Shown: positions 1-8,194 of the stretch, in pieces
Layout of the letters: each line of letters starts with the position of its first letter
Position numbering within the stretch: the first letter of the stretch is position 1
Assembly: GCA_034002745.1 (NCBI GenBank)
Contig: JAVEZY010000004.1
Location: 69,611 to 133,610, forward strand
Length of the DNA stretch: 64,000 bases
Origin: JAITWN01 sp034002745
GTDB taxonomy: Bacteria > Pseudomonadota > Gammaproteobacteria > SZUA-140
Direction: 5' to 3'
Program-made: the position numbers and the translations under genes
The notes under the pieces: generated by a model
Databases searched by the model: none
Seen by the model: only the letters and a program-made list of their open reading frames with translations
What the model was told of the DNA's origin: nothing

Positions 1-1
1 A

Positions 2-247
2 GCCCCTGAAAGCGCTGAACGCGCGGCCGAAAGCGGCGCGATATACGTCTACACGCGCGATGACACCGGATGGACGAAGCGGGCGCACATAAAATCCGGG
101 AACGCCGAGGCAGGAGACATGTTCGGCTATGCCGTCAGCCTCACCGGCGGGGTGCTGGCCGCCGGAGCGCCGGCAGAAGCAGCCGCGGGCACCGACCCCT
201 CCGACAACCGCGCGGTCGGCGCTGGAGCGGTGTACCTCTTCCGTTGA
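2..247 (+). CDS. FG-GAP/integrin-like repeat protein, C-terminal fragment
   Basis: The frame is open from the window edge to a TGA at 245 and gives about 81 residues. It reads as the last blades of a beta-propeller-like repeat protein: GAIYVYTRDDTGW, AHIKSGNAEAGDMFGYAVSL, then GAGAVYLFR at the very end. The same repeat grammar (ALSADGNTLAV, SGAxYVFVR, AYIKASN) fills the broken gene at 60695-62472, so the two are paralogues. Such proteins are usually exported or surface-associated lipoproteins of unknown role. The 5' part lies outside the window, so signal peptide and total length cannot be judged. It converges on the DUF486 gene, and a GGGGACGCTCCCC motif at 276-288 lies between them. Confidence 0.75.
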   Translation, partial: APESAERAAESGAIYVYTRDDTGWTKRAHIKSGNAEAGDMFGYAVSLTGGVLAAGAPAEAAAGTDPSDNRAVGAGAVYLFR

Positions 248-288
248 CGACAAAGGGCAAAGGGCAAGGGACAAAGGGGACGCTCCCC

Positions 289-642
289 CTAACCCCCGAG
301 CTTGCTTCGGAACAGGAAGAACACCGCGCCGAGCAGGCAGAAGGCGGCCCACAGGTAGTCCAGCGTGAGCTTCTCCTTCATGTAGTAGACAGCAAACGGG
401 ACGAAGACCGTCAGCGTGATGATCTCTTGCAGGATCTTGAGCTGACCTACGCTCATGACCTGATGTCCGATGCGGTTGGCGGGCACCTGCAGCAGGTATT
501 CGAACAGCGCGATACCCCAGCTGACGAGCGCCGCCAACAGCCAGGAGCGATGCGGCAGTTCCCGCAGATGCGCGTACCAGGCAAACGTCATGAACACATT
601 GCTGCAACACAGCAATAGTACCGTCAGCAGGTAGGGACGCAT
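289..642 (-). CDS. DMT-family small membrane protein (DUF486)
   Basis: A 117-residue, very hydrophobic protein with about four transmembrane segments. It begins MRPYLLTVLLLCCSNVFMTF and ends in a short basic tail (FRSKLGG). Length, the NVFMTFAWY segment and the GHQVMSVGQLKILQE loop fit the DUF486 family of small drug/metabolite-transporter-like proteins, whose substrate is unknown. It stands alone between the FG-GAP fragment and the DUF6316 gene. A perfect hairpin at 669-698 lies upstream and probably ends the preceding minus-strand transcript. Confidence 0.85.
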   Translation of the reverse strand: MRPYLLTVLLLCCSNVFMTFAWYAHLRELPHRSWLLAALVSWGIALFEYLLQVPANRIGHQVMSVGQLKILQEIITLTVFVPFAVYYMKEKLTLDYLWAAFCLLGAVFFLFRSKLGG

Positions 643-668
643 CGGGATGGTTCGGGGGGATAGGGACA

Positions 669-698
669 GGGGACGCTCCCCTTTGGGGGAGCGTCCCC
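669..698. terminator. Perfect 13-bp inverted repeat (GGGGACGCTCCCC family)
   Basis: GGGGACGCTCCCC at 669-681 and its exact reverse complement at 686-698 are separated by a 4-nt loop. It sits between the start of the DUF486 gene and the end of the DUF6316 gene. No strong T run follows, so termination efficiency is uncertain. The same arm sequence recurs at 276-288, and imperfect versions lie near 8142-8180 and 9031-9067. Confidence 0.6.
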
Positions 699-703
699 TG
701 CGC

Positions 704-931
704 TCAGCGGTCTCCGGTCATGTTGGAGGCGAGGTACTCGCCCACCATCCGTTCCAGCACTGACGCCGCATCGTCGCGGCTGGGGTACGGACCGTAGAGG
801 CGCGGTCCGCGAACCTTGAAGTACCAGCCTTCCGCCTGACCGTCGGCCGGATCCAGATAGAAGAGCCGGTTGGTGCGCAGGTAACTCTGACCGGCGGCAT
901 TCTCCAGAACTGCTTCGGGCAAAGTTGCCAT
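704..931 (-). CDS. DUF6316 family protein
   Basis: A 75-residue soluble protein starting MATLPEAVLENAAG. The ATG at 931 is chosen over an upstream ATG at 1075 because a good ribosome site (AAGGAGAAAG) lies just ahead of it and because the extra N-terminus looks unlike protein. The core GWYFKVRGPRLYGPYPSRDDA, preceded by an RTNRLFYLDPADG strand, matches my recollection of DUF6316, small gammaproteobacterial proteins of unknown function. No signal peptide or membrane segment is visible. The family call is from memory of the motif layout and was not searched. Confidence 0.65.
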   Translation of the reverse strand: MATLPEAVLENAAGQSYLRTNRLFYLDPADGQAEGWYFKVRGPRLYGPYPSRDDAASVLERMVGEYLASNMTGDR

Positions 932-1154
932 GCCTCTTTCTCCTTCACGTCCTGTTCGGCAAAACCCCGCCACCAACGCGACATGCATTCGGATCAGCGG
1001 CGGGAGCAAAAACCCAATTATTCCCGATCCGTCGCGCCGGGCAAAGCAATTTCGCCTTCGCGAGCGGATTGACACGATAATCTGTTTTAGAACATCTGGT
1101 TACCGCATGTATTTACAACAACTTCTCAGGCAAGGTCAGCAACCCGCCCCCACC

Positions 1155-1988
1155 TCAAGGGCGCTTGCATTGGGACGTCCGGCCAGTGGCCCGCGATTCC
1201 TCGTACAGCGCCATGGCAACGTCCATCCCTGCCTGCAGATCGCGAATCCGGGTGTCATGCGAGGGATGCGTGGACAGGAACTCCGGCGGACCGCCGTTGC
1301 CGGCGCGGCCCATGTTCTGCCACAGAGTGACGCTTTCGCGTGGATCGAAGCCGGCTTTCGCCATCAGCGTCTTGCCGATCGCATCGGCTTCGCTCTCGTG
1401 GGCGCGACTGAACGGAAGCAGGATGCCGACCTTGGCGCCCACACCGAGCAGCGCCATGGCAGCCTGCTGCCCGGTGCCCCCGCCACCACCGGAACTCAGC
1501 CAGCCCTCGATCAGTCCCATGGTCTCGCCCACGGCGAGCTGCTGCGACACCCGCTCATTGCCATGCCGGGCCAGCACATGCGCTACCTCATGGCCCATCA
1601 CGGCGGCGAGCTGCGAGGGATTCTCGGCAACCGAGAGCAGACCGGTATAGACCCCGATCTTGCCACCGGGCAGCGCAAAGGCGTTCACGGTGTCCGACGT
1701 GAACACGGTCACCTCCCAGTCCGGCTGCATCTCCCGCACCTCCGGCAGCGCGATGAGCGCATCGGCGATGCACTGGACGTAGCCGACGATGGCGGCATCC
1801 TTCTCGATCGGCTCCTGTTTCTGGATGTCGGTAAAGGCCTGCGCCCCCATGGTCGTCATCTGGCCATCGCTGATCAGGGTGAGCTGCTTGCGCCCTGTCG
1901 GGGATACGGCACAGGCGGTCACGATCAGCGCGACGGCAGCCATGCCAGCGATGCGGGCCGGCCGCGATGCAGTGAATCCGGTTTTCAT
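1155..1988 (-). CDS. M48 family metalloprotease, lipoprotein
   Basis: A 277-residue periplasmic protease. The N-terminus carries a signal peptide with lipobox (IVTAC, Cys about residue 26). The zinc motif HEVAH lies near residue 123, inside MGHEVAHVLARHGNERVSQ, and ESEAD, the usual third-ligand motif of M48 peptidases, lies about 60 residues on. Length and architecture match LoiP/YcaL/BepA-type outer-membrane quality-control proteases, though no TPR domain follows, so BepA itself is excluded. It is divergent from the GGDEF/EAL gene and shares an intergenic region of about 210 bp with it. The substrate is unknown. Confidence 0.9.
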   Translation of the reverse strand: MKTGFTASRPARIAGMAAVALIVTACAVSPTGRKQLTLISDGQMTTMGAQAFTDIQKQEPIEKDAAIVGYVQCIADALIALPEVREMQPDWEVTVFTSDTVNAFALPGGKIGVYTGLLSVAENPSQLAAVMGHEVAHVLARHGNERVSQQLAVGETMGLIEGWLSSGGGGGTGQQAAMALLGVGAKVGILLPFSRAHESEADAIGKTLMAKAGFDPRESVTLWQNMGRAGNGGPPEFLSTHPSHDTRIRDLQAGMDVAMALYEESRATGRTSQCKRP

Positions 1989-2202
1989 GAGTGTCTTCGA
2001 TCCGCGACGTAGTTTACGACGGCAATGGGGCCGCCTCCCTGTCCTTTTGTCTGTCGATAGATCATACTTCCGCTCGGCGGTACCGGCAAAAACCGCCTCC
2101 CCTCAGGCCGTAGCACCAGACCCGGATGTCACTCACAGTCTTCATAATATATGCGTATGTGCGTCCCCCGATCCGCCGCCGTGGCGGGGTTTCGGCGCGC
2201 TC

Positions 2203-4299
2203 ATGCGGCCTCGGTCTTCGATGAGTTCGCGCCTGCACCTCACCCGCGCCTATTCGCTGCGCAGCCTGATCGGTATCGTCGTCATTGCGCTGGTGCTCGT
2301 TGGCTTCTACCGGCACATCTCGGTGGCGAACCTCAAGGCCCAGGAAACCAGCTTCAACGTCTCCATCGCCCGCTCGCTGTCGGCGACCCTGTGGCCCTAC
2401 TATGCCGAATTCGTCCGCGAAGCGCGGATCATGCCCGGCGAAGCGCTGGCGGCAACCCCACAGTTCCAGGCCATGCACCGCGCGATTACCGATCGCATGC
2501 GGGGCCTGCGGGTGATCAAGGTCAAGATCTACGACACCGACGGGCGCACGGTCTTCTCTACCGATCTGGCGCAGATCGGTGAAATTCGCGCAGACAGCCC
2601 CTCCTTCGCCCGCGTCCTGCGCGGCGAACCGAGCAGCGAGCTCACCTTGCGCGGCCACGCCGGCAGTCTCGGCGAGGTACAGGACGTCGATGTGCTTTCC
2701 TCATGGATTCCGATCCGGCGCGACGAGGATAGTCCCGTCGAAGGCGGGTTCGAGATATTTTCCGACGTGACGGCGATGGTGCGGGATATCGAGCGTACCA
2801 GCTACACCATCGTCGCCGGCGTCACCGCCCTCCTCCTCCTGCTCTACGCCTTTCTGCTCGCCGTGGTGCGACGCGCCGATCGCCTCATCGCCGCCCATGA
2901 GCGCGGCGACCGCCATCGTCAGCAGACGCGCATGGAGTACCTCACGCGCTACGATGCGCTCACCGATCTTCCAAACCGGTCCCACTTCATGAGCCTGCTG
3001 ACCGCCGCGGTGATTCGCGCCCGCAGGGATGGCGACCGGCTCGGGATCATCTACCTGGCCGTCGACCGCTTCAAGCTGGTCAATGACAGCCTGGGACATG
3101 AGTACGGTGATCATGCCCTCATCGAATTCGCGCGCCGACTGCGTTCGACGCTCGGCGAGGATCCGGTGATCGCCCGTATGGGCGGCGATCAGTTCGCGGT
3201 ATTCGACCGCTCGCTGGGCGTTCCGCGCAGCGCCCGGGCCGTGGCCGAGAACCTGCTCGCGCGCTGCGCCGAACCGATGGAAGTGGGCGGACGCGAGATC
3301 GTGCTCACCGCCAGCCTCGGCCTTGCGGCCCTCGGTCCCGGCGCCGAAGACGCCGAGACGCTGGTCGAGAACGCCATCTCGGCCATGCGCAAGGCCAAGC
3401 GCGCCGGCCGCAACGGTTACGCCGTGTTCACGCCCGAACCGGGCACCCGCCCGCATGAGCGCCTTGGACTCGAGATGGATCTTCGGCGCGCGCTCGGCGC
3501 CGGACAGTTCGTGCTGCACTACCAGCCGCGGGTCGATACCCGCAGCGGCCGGGTGTCGTCGCTGGAGGCCCTGCTGCGCTGGCAGCATCCCGATCGCGGC
3601 CTCCTCATGCCGACCGATTTCGTTCCCCTGATCGAGGACATGGATCTCATGGTCCCGGTGGGCGCCTGGGTGCTGGAAGAGGCCTGCCGCCAGACGCGCG
3701 CCTGGCACGCGGCCGGCCATCACGACCTGCGGGTGTCGGTGAACGTATCCCTGAGACAGTTCCTGGCCGGCTCGCTGGTGGAGATCGTGCGTTCAGCGCT
3801 CGACAGCAGCGGTCTGAACAGCGCATCCCTCGAACTGGAGATCACCGAGAGCGTGCTCGCCGACGATCTCGCCACCGCCCGCGCCGTTGCCAGCGAACTG
3901 CGCGCACTCGGCGTGCAGATCGCCATCGACGACTTCGGCACCGGGTACTCCTCGCTCAGTTATCTGGTCCACTTCCCCGTCGACTGCCTGAAGATCGACC
4001 GCATGTTCGTGACCGACCTGCCGCACGACAGCGGACACGTCGCGCTGGTCAAGGCGGTCGCCGCAATGGCGGCCGGATTGGGGCTGGCGAGCGTCGCTGA
4101 AGGCGTCGAGAACGGCGACCAGTACGAATTGCTGCGCGAGCTCGGCTATGCGGAAGTCCAGGGCTTCTGGCTCGGCTCACCCTGGTTTGCGGAGGAAGTC
4201 CCGGAACGAATGGAAGCGCTGGCGCACCGGCAACTCGGGAGCAGCCGGACCCGCTCGACGCAGGCCGAAACCGCCGCGACCGCGGAATCCGGCGACTGA
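2203..4299 (+). CDS. Membrane GGDEF-EAL cyclic-di-GMP protein
   Basis: About 698 residues. A transmembrane segment at 20-38 and another near 197-222 (YTIVAGVTALLLLLYAFLL) enclose a periplasmic sensor region with a CACHE-like strand (KIYDTDGRTVFSTDL). A GGDEF domain follows; its signature reads GGDQF near residue 327, so the usual catalytic Glu is replaced by Gln. The EAL domain begins near 455 and keeps EALLRW, NVSLRQ, EITESVL, IDDFGTGYSS and LKIDRMFV. This pattern suggests an active phosphodiesterase with an impaired cyclase domain. The start is uncertain: ATGs at 2203 and 2221 both fit and neither has a strong ribosome site. The PilZ protein at 46265 is a possible c-di-GMP effector in this genome. 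Confidence 0.9.
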   Translation: MRPRSSMSSRLHLTRAYSLRSLIGIVVIALVLVGFYRHISVANLKAQETSFNVSIARSLSATLWPYYAEFVREARIMPGEALAATPQFQAMHRAITDRMRGLRVIKVKIYDTDGRTVFSTDLAQIGEIRADSPSFARVLRGEPSSELTLRGHAGSLGEVQDVDVLSSWIPIRRDEDSPVEGGFEIFSDVTAMVRDIERTSYTIVAGVTALLLLLYAFLLAVVRRADRLIAAHERGDRHRQQTRMEYLTRYDALTDLPNRSHFMSLLTAAVIRARRDGDRLGIIYLAVDRFKLVNDSLGHEYGDHALIEFARRLRSTLGEDPVIARMGGDQFAVFDRSLGVPRSARAVAENLLARCAEPMEVGGREIVLTASLGLAALGPGAEDAETLVENAISAMRKAKRAGRNGYAVFTPEPGTRPHERLGLEMDLRRALGAGQFVLHYQPRVDTRSGRVSSLEALLRWQHPDRGLLMPTDFVPLIEDMDLMVPVGAWVLEEACRQTRAWHAAGHHDLRVSVNVSLRQFLAGSLVEIVRSALDSSGLNSASLELEITESVLADDLATARAVASELRALGVQIAIDDFGTGYSSLSYLVHFPVDCLKIDRMFVTDLPHDSGHVALVKAVAAMAAGLGLASVAEGVENGDQYELLRELGYAEVQGFWLGSPWFAEEVPERMEALAHRQLGSSRTRSTQAETAATAESGD

Positions 4300-4339
4300 A
4301 GCCGAACGTTCCGACTCCAGCCGCCACTGCCCCATCCGC

Positions 4340-4510
4340 TCATACGACCGGCGGACGCGAGCGCCCGGCGATGAGCGCGATCACGAACAGCACCAGGAAG
4401 ATGAAGAATAGTATCTGCGCGATGCCGGTCGCCGCACCGGCGATGCCCGTGAAGCCGAACACGGCGGCTATCAGCGCAATGACCAGAAATGCGATTGCCC
4501 ATCTAAGCAT
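4340..4510 (-). CDS. DUF1328 small membrane protein
   Basis: A 56-residue protein, MLRWAIAFLVIALIAAVFGF onward, with two transmembrane helices and a short RSRPPVV tail. It matches the DUF1328 (YtjA-like) family, commonly seen beside stress genes. The ATG at 4510 is preferred to one five codons upstream because GGAGGGCAGGATC precedes it. It is the last of three small minus-strand genes (CsbD, lipoprotein, DUF1328) that probably form a general-stress or osmotic-response group. The molecular role is unknown. Confidence 0.85.
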   Translation of the reverse strand: MLRWAIAFLVIALIAAVFGFTGIAGAATGIAQILFFIFLVLFVIALIAGRSRPPVV

Positions 4511-4549
4511 GATCCTGCCCTCCATAGCGAAAAACGGAATGCAGCCGTC

Positions 4550-4798
4550 TCACTGATCGGCCCCATCCGCGCTTCCGTCGTTACCATCACCCAGGCCGCG
4601 CATGCGGTCGCCGGCGTTGTCTATCGATTCGCCTGCGCGCTCACCGGCGTCGTTGAGACTGTCGCGGGTATTGTCGATGCCGCGGTCTATCCGTTCACCG
4701 CTTTGCTCGAATGCGCCGTCCTGCGTGTCGCAGGCGGTCAGCCCGGCGGTCCCGATCGCCAATGTGAAGACACATGCGATTGCTGTTCCGGATTTCAT
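4550..4798 (-). CDS. Small lipoprotein with amphipathic repeats
   Basis: An 82-residue product starting MKSGTAIACVFTLAIGTAG, with a lipobox GLTAC at the end of the signal peptide. The mature part is a charged, helix-forming run with a recurring pattern (GERIDRGIDNTRDSL, GERAGESIDNAGDRM) ending in a Gly/Asp-rich tail. The ATG at 4798 is supported by AAGGAGGATCAGGG immediately upstream. It lies between the CsbD and DUF1328 genes on the same strand. No specific family is recognised; entericidin-like or envelope-stress lipoproteins are the nearest comparison. Confidence 0.75.
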   Translation of the reverse strand: MKSGTAIACVFTLAIGTAGLTACDTQDGAFEQSGERIDRGIDNTRDSLNDAGERAGESIDNAGDRMRGLGDGNDGSADGADQ

Positions 4799-4833
4799 CC
4801 CTGATCCTCCTTGGGGCGCCGATACAGGCGCGG

Positions 4834-5034
4834 TCACTGAAGCTCGCGCTCGAACGCCGCGACTTCCTTCTCCGCTTCATCCCGGGCGATGCCGTAGCGC
4901 TGCTGCAGCTTGCCAAGGAGCACATCGCGATCGCCTTCGATCATGTCCAGCTCGTCGTCGGTGAGCTCGCCCCACTTGCTCTTGACCCGGCCCTTGAACT
5001 GCTTCCAGTTGCCTTCAATGCGATCCCAGTTCAT
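4834..5034 (-). CDS. CsbD family stress protein
   Basis: A 66-residue protein beginning MNWDRIEGNWKQFKGRVKSK, the hallmark of CsbD-like proteins (YjbJ type). These small, abundant, helical stress proteins have no known enzymatic activity. Two ATGs lie six bases apart; the second, at 5034, has AAGGAG at ideal distance, whereas the first would be almost on top of it. A C-terminal region rich in Glu and Lys (RDEAEKEVAAFEREL) follows. It heads the three-gene group with the lipoprotein and DUF1328 genes. Confidence 0.9.
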   Translation of the reverse strand: MNWDRIEGNWKQFKGRVKSKWGELTDDELDMIEGDRDVLLGKLQQRYGIARDEAEKEVAAFERELQ

Positions 5035-5209
5035 CGTCATGCTCCTTTTGCGGATTGCATGCGGCGCAAGATGCATTACTCCTGCCAGAATTCAAGCAGC
5101 GGAATGGAAAGGATAAATGAGAAGAGAAAGGGAAGCGGCAGAAACCGGCGTGGGCCAGACCGCCCGGACCGAGGACCATGGCCGGGGCAGCACACCCGCA
5201 GCCGGTGGA

Positions 5210-6289
5210 TCAACGCTCGCGCGGCAGCTCGCTGAGAAAGGCGTAGCGGTAGATATCCAGAGTGGTGCTCATCACCGCAGCGATGATGGGGCCGATGATG
5301 AGCCCGACCACCCCGAACATGCCGATGCCACCGAGCATGCTGAGAAAGATGAGCAGATCCGGCAGTCGCGTCTCGGCGCCGATGATACGCGGACGCAGCA
5401 CGTTGTCGAGCACACCGACCACCAGCGTACCCCACGCTGCGAGACCGATCGCCGCGCCGACCTGATCACTGAGCGCCAGATAGATCGCGGCCGGTATCCA
5501 TACCACAGGAGGTCCCAGGGCGGGAACGGCCGACAGCACCACCACGACGGTACCCCAGAACAGCGCGCCGGGAATGCCGAGCACCCCGAAGGCCAACCCG
5601 ATCAGCGCGCCCTGAATCACACCGATGATGAAGATGCCCTTCAGCGTGGCGCGAGTAACGGTAAGCCCGCGATCGAGCACTTCCTGGCGATCGTGATCGG
5701 TGAGCGGCAGGTAGCCCGACAGCCACACGATCCAGCCCCTTCCGTGACACAGGAAGAAATACATGGCGTAGAGCATCACGAAAAGATTGAGCAGGAAGCT
5801 GAACGTGCCGCGCGTCAGCGCGGTACCGCTGCGGACGAAAAAACCGCCGACCTCGCCGGCGACCTCGCCCAGCCGGGAAAGAATGGTGTCGCGATAGGGC
5901 TCGATGTGCTCATAGAACGGGATCCAGGCCGAAATCCGTTCGATGCCGTCAGCCGTGAACAGATGGTCCCGCACCCAGGGCGTGACGTTGTTGGCGACCG
6001 TTGCCGCGACAGTCACCGCCTGTGCCGACACCATACCGACGAATCCGGCAAACGGCACCCCAATGGCGATCGCGGCCAGCAGGACGATCCCCGCTGCGGT
6101 CATGCCCGGCTGCCTCTCCAGGAATTTCGAGTGCGCCATCGTCCAGCGGTACGCCGGATAGAGAATGCCTGCGAACAGCGCGGCAAACAGCAGCGCGATC
6201 AGGAACCCGCTGATCATATACAGGAACAGCAGGGAGATGAGCAGGGCAATGACGAGGATGAAAGCCTTGCTGTAGGTCGCTCGATTCAT
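5210..6289 (-). CDS. AI-2E family transporter (PerM/UPF0118)
   Basis: A 359-residue polytopic membrane protein. Hydrophobic hairpins lie near the N-terminus (FILVIALLISLLFLYMISGF), a soluble segment follows around residues 100-150, and a C-terminal helix block contains ALFWGTVVVVLSAVPALGPP and the GPIIAAV motif typical of the family. Members export small molecules, or ions in some cases; the substrate cannot be told from sequence. The ATG at 6289 is chosen because the 35 residues upstream are unlike a membrane protein N-terminus. It is divergent from the HAD-ATPase gene, with about 120 bp between the starts. Confidence 0.9.
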   Translation of the reverse strand: MNRATYSKAFILVIALLISLLFLYMISGFLIALLFAALFAGILYPAYRWTMAHSKFLERQPGMTAAGIVLLAAIAIGVPFAGFVGMVSAQAVTVAATVANNVTPWVRDHLFTADGIERISAWIPFYEHIEPYRDTILSRLGEVAGEVGGFFVRSGTALTRGTFSFLLNLFVMLYAMYFFLCHGRGWIVWLSGYLPLTDHDRQEVLDRGLTVTRATLKGIFIIGVIQGALIGLAFGVLGIPGALFWGTVVVVLSAVPALGPPVVWIPAAIYLALSDQVGAAIGLAAWGTLVVGVLDNVLRPRIIGAETRLPDLLIFLSMLGGIGMFGVVGLIIGPIIAAVMSTTLDIYRYAFLSELPRER

Positions 6290-6413
6290 GGCGCACATTA
6301 TTGCCTCACTGCCGCCCGCTGTCACTCGCAAAAACACGAACATCCCGCGGCCGGCTGCGCGAGGATCCCTGACCGCTATAATGACCGGATTCACCCAGGA
6401 AGCGGAGGTGACC

Positions 6414-8108
6414 GTGCGCTATCACGCCCTGGCTTGTGATTACGATGGCACCATCGCCCACCATGGGCGGGTGAGCGAATCGACTCTCTCGGCGCTGCGA
6501 CGGACCCAGGAGTCGGGACGACGGATCATCCTGGTTACCGGCCGGCGCATCGACGATCTGTACGTCGCCTGTCCCGAAGCCGACGTCTTCGACTGCATCG
6601 TGGCCGAAAACGGCGCCGTGTTCTACGATCCGCGGCGGCGCCGCGAAGTCCTGCTTTCCGATCGTCCCGATCCGCAGTTCGTCAGCGATCTCAAACGCCG
6701 CGGGGTCATGCCGGTCGATGTCGGCCGGGCGGTGGTCGCGACCTGGGAGCCGCATGAGTCGGCTGTCATGGAGGCGATCCATCACAGCGGCCTCGAACTG
6801 CAGATGACGTTCAACAAGGGCGCGATCATGATCTTGCCCTCTGGCGTCAACAAGAACTCCGGGCTGCGTACCGCCCTGCGCTGGCTCGGACTTTCCCCAC
6901 ACAACACCATCGGTGTCGGCGATGCGGAGAACGATCACGCCTTCCTCATGCTGTGCGAGTTCTCGGCCGCCGTCGCCAATGCCCTCGATTCGATCAAGTC
7001 CCGCGTCGATCTGGTCACCAGACGCGACCATGGCGGTGGCGTCGAGGACCTGATCGAGGAGCTGCTGAGGGACGATCTGCGTTCGCACGATCATCATGTC
7101 CGTCGTCACGACATCCGCGTGGGTGTGGATGAGAACGGAGCGCCGATACAGATCCCGCCGTTTGGAACCAGGGCCCTCATTTCCGGCCCTTCCGGCAGCG
7201 GCAAATCGACCATCGTCAGCGGCCTGCTCGAACGCCTGGCGGGGGCGGAATACCAGTTTTGCGTGATCGACCCCGAGGGCGATTACGAGAACCTGGATGA
7301 ACCGGTCAACGTGGGCGACGAAACCCTGCCACCCGCCGCCGATCAAGTGCTGCAGCTCATCTCCAAGGGTGAGAATACGGTCGTTAACCTGCTTTCGGTT
7401 CCGGTACCCGACCGGCCGGCGTTCGCCGGCCGCCTGCTCCAGCGCATCCAGAGCATCAAACAGCACATCGGGCTCCCCCACTGGCTGCTGCTCGATGAAG
7501 CGCACCACATGCTGCCTGCCGGCCAGACGCCGCACGCCAACGGGGATCAGTTCGGGTCCGAAGTGCTGGTCACCGTACATCCGCGCAGCATCGACCCGAA
7601 GGCGCTGGAAAGCATCAATGTCGCTGTCATCGTCGGACCCAACGCACAGCGCACCCTGGAGGAATGCAGCGCCGTGCTCGGCCGGCCGGTCGAGCCGATT
7701 TCGGGCGACGTCCAGGGACTGGAGGTACTGCTGTGGTTCTGCAAGGACTCGCAGAAGGCGATACGCATGCATGTCGAACCGGCCGAGGCCGAACGACGCC
7801 GGCACCGCCGCAAATACGCCGAAGGCGATCTGCGCGAGAAGAGCTTCATCTTCCGCGGCCCCGAGGATCGGCTGAAATTGCGCGCCCAGAACCTCGCCCT
7901 CTTCGTGCAGATCGCCGAGGGCGTCGATGAGGTCACCTGGCAGCATCACCTGGAGGCCGGGGATTACTCGGCCTGGGTACGCAGCGCCATCAAGGACGAA
8001 CTGCTTGCCGACGAGATTGCGGAAATCGAGCGGGCCGGACTCGCGCCGGCCGAGAGCCTGGAGCATATCCGCGCCGCCATCGAACGGCTGTATACCGGAG
8101 CAGTCTGA
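6414..8108 (+). CDS. HAD-IIB phosphatase fused to HerA/DUF87-like ATPase
   Basis: About 564 residues in two domains. Residues 1-210 form a Cof-type HAD hydrolase: nucleophile motif DYDGTIA near residue 9, VTGRR, the motif III lysine region and GVGDAENDHAFL. Residues from about 240 form a P-loop ATPase with Walker A GPSGSGKST near 258 and Walker B LLLDEAHHML near 358, resembling HerA/VirB4-type (DUF87) motors. A GTG start at 6414 is chosen because AGCGGAGGTGACC precedes it; an ATG at 6381 is the alternative. The fusion occurs in other bacteria but I know of no assigned substrate. It is followed by a small unknown gene and an OsmC gene. Confidence 0.85.
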   Translation: MRYHALACDYDGTIAHHGRVSESTLSALRRTQESGRRIILVTGRRIDDLYVACPEADVFDCIVAENGAVFYDPRRRREVLLSDRPDPQFVSDLKRRGVMPVDVGRAVVATWEPHESAVMEAIHHSGLELQMTFNKGAIMILPSGVNKNSGLRTALRWLGLSPHNTIGVGDAENDHAFLMLCEFSAAVANALDSIKSRVDLVTRRDHGGGVEDLIEELLRDDLRSHDHHVRRHDIRVGVDENGAPIQIPPFGTRALISGPSGSGKSTIVSGLLERLAGAEYQFCVIDPEGDYENLDEPVNVGDETLPPAADQVLQLISKGENTVVNLLSVPVPDRPAFAGRLLQRIQSIKQHIGLPHWLLLDEAHHMLPAGQTPHANGDQFGSEVLVTVHPRSIDPKALESINVAVIVGPNAQRTLEECSAVLGRPVEPISGDVQGLEVLLWFCKDSQKAIRMHVEPAEAERRRHRRKYAEGDLREKSFIFRGPEDRLKLRAQNLALFVQIAEGVDEVTWQHHLEAGDYSAWVRSAIKDELLADEIAEIERAGLAPAESLEHIRAAIERLYTGAV

Positions 8109-8141
8109 GCACTGCGATTTGTCAGTGCGCCGGCCTGCGCC

Positions 8142-8180
8142 TTGGGGGACGCTCCCCTCTTGACAGGAGCGTCCCCCCAA
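8142..8180. terminator. Imperfect inverted repeat after the HAD-ATPase gene
   Basis: TTGGGGGACGCTCCCCT (8142-8158) and AGGAGCGTCCCCCCAA (8165-8180) can form a long hairpin with small bulges. It lies 33 bp after the HAD-ATPase stop and just ahead of the next gene. It belongs to the same palindrome family as 669-698 and could terminate the upstream transcript or shield its end. Confidence 0.55.
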
Positions 8181-8194
8181 GACGGGAAGCAAAG

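Noticed and set aside
6306..8192. 628-residue minus-strand frame opposite the HAD-ATPase gene
   Set aside because: The plus frame has HAD and Walker motifs; the opposite frame is a GC-driven shadow with no domain and no ribosome site.
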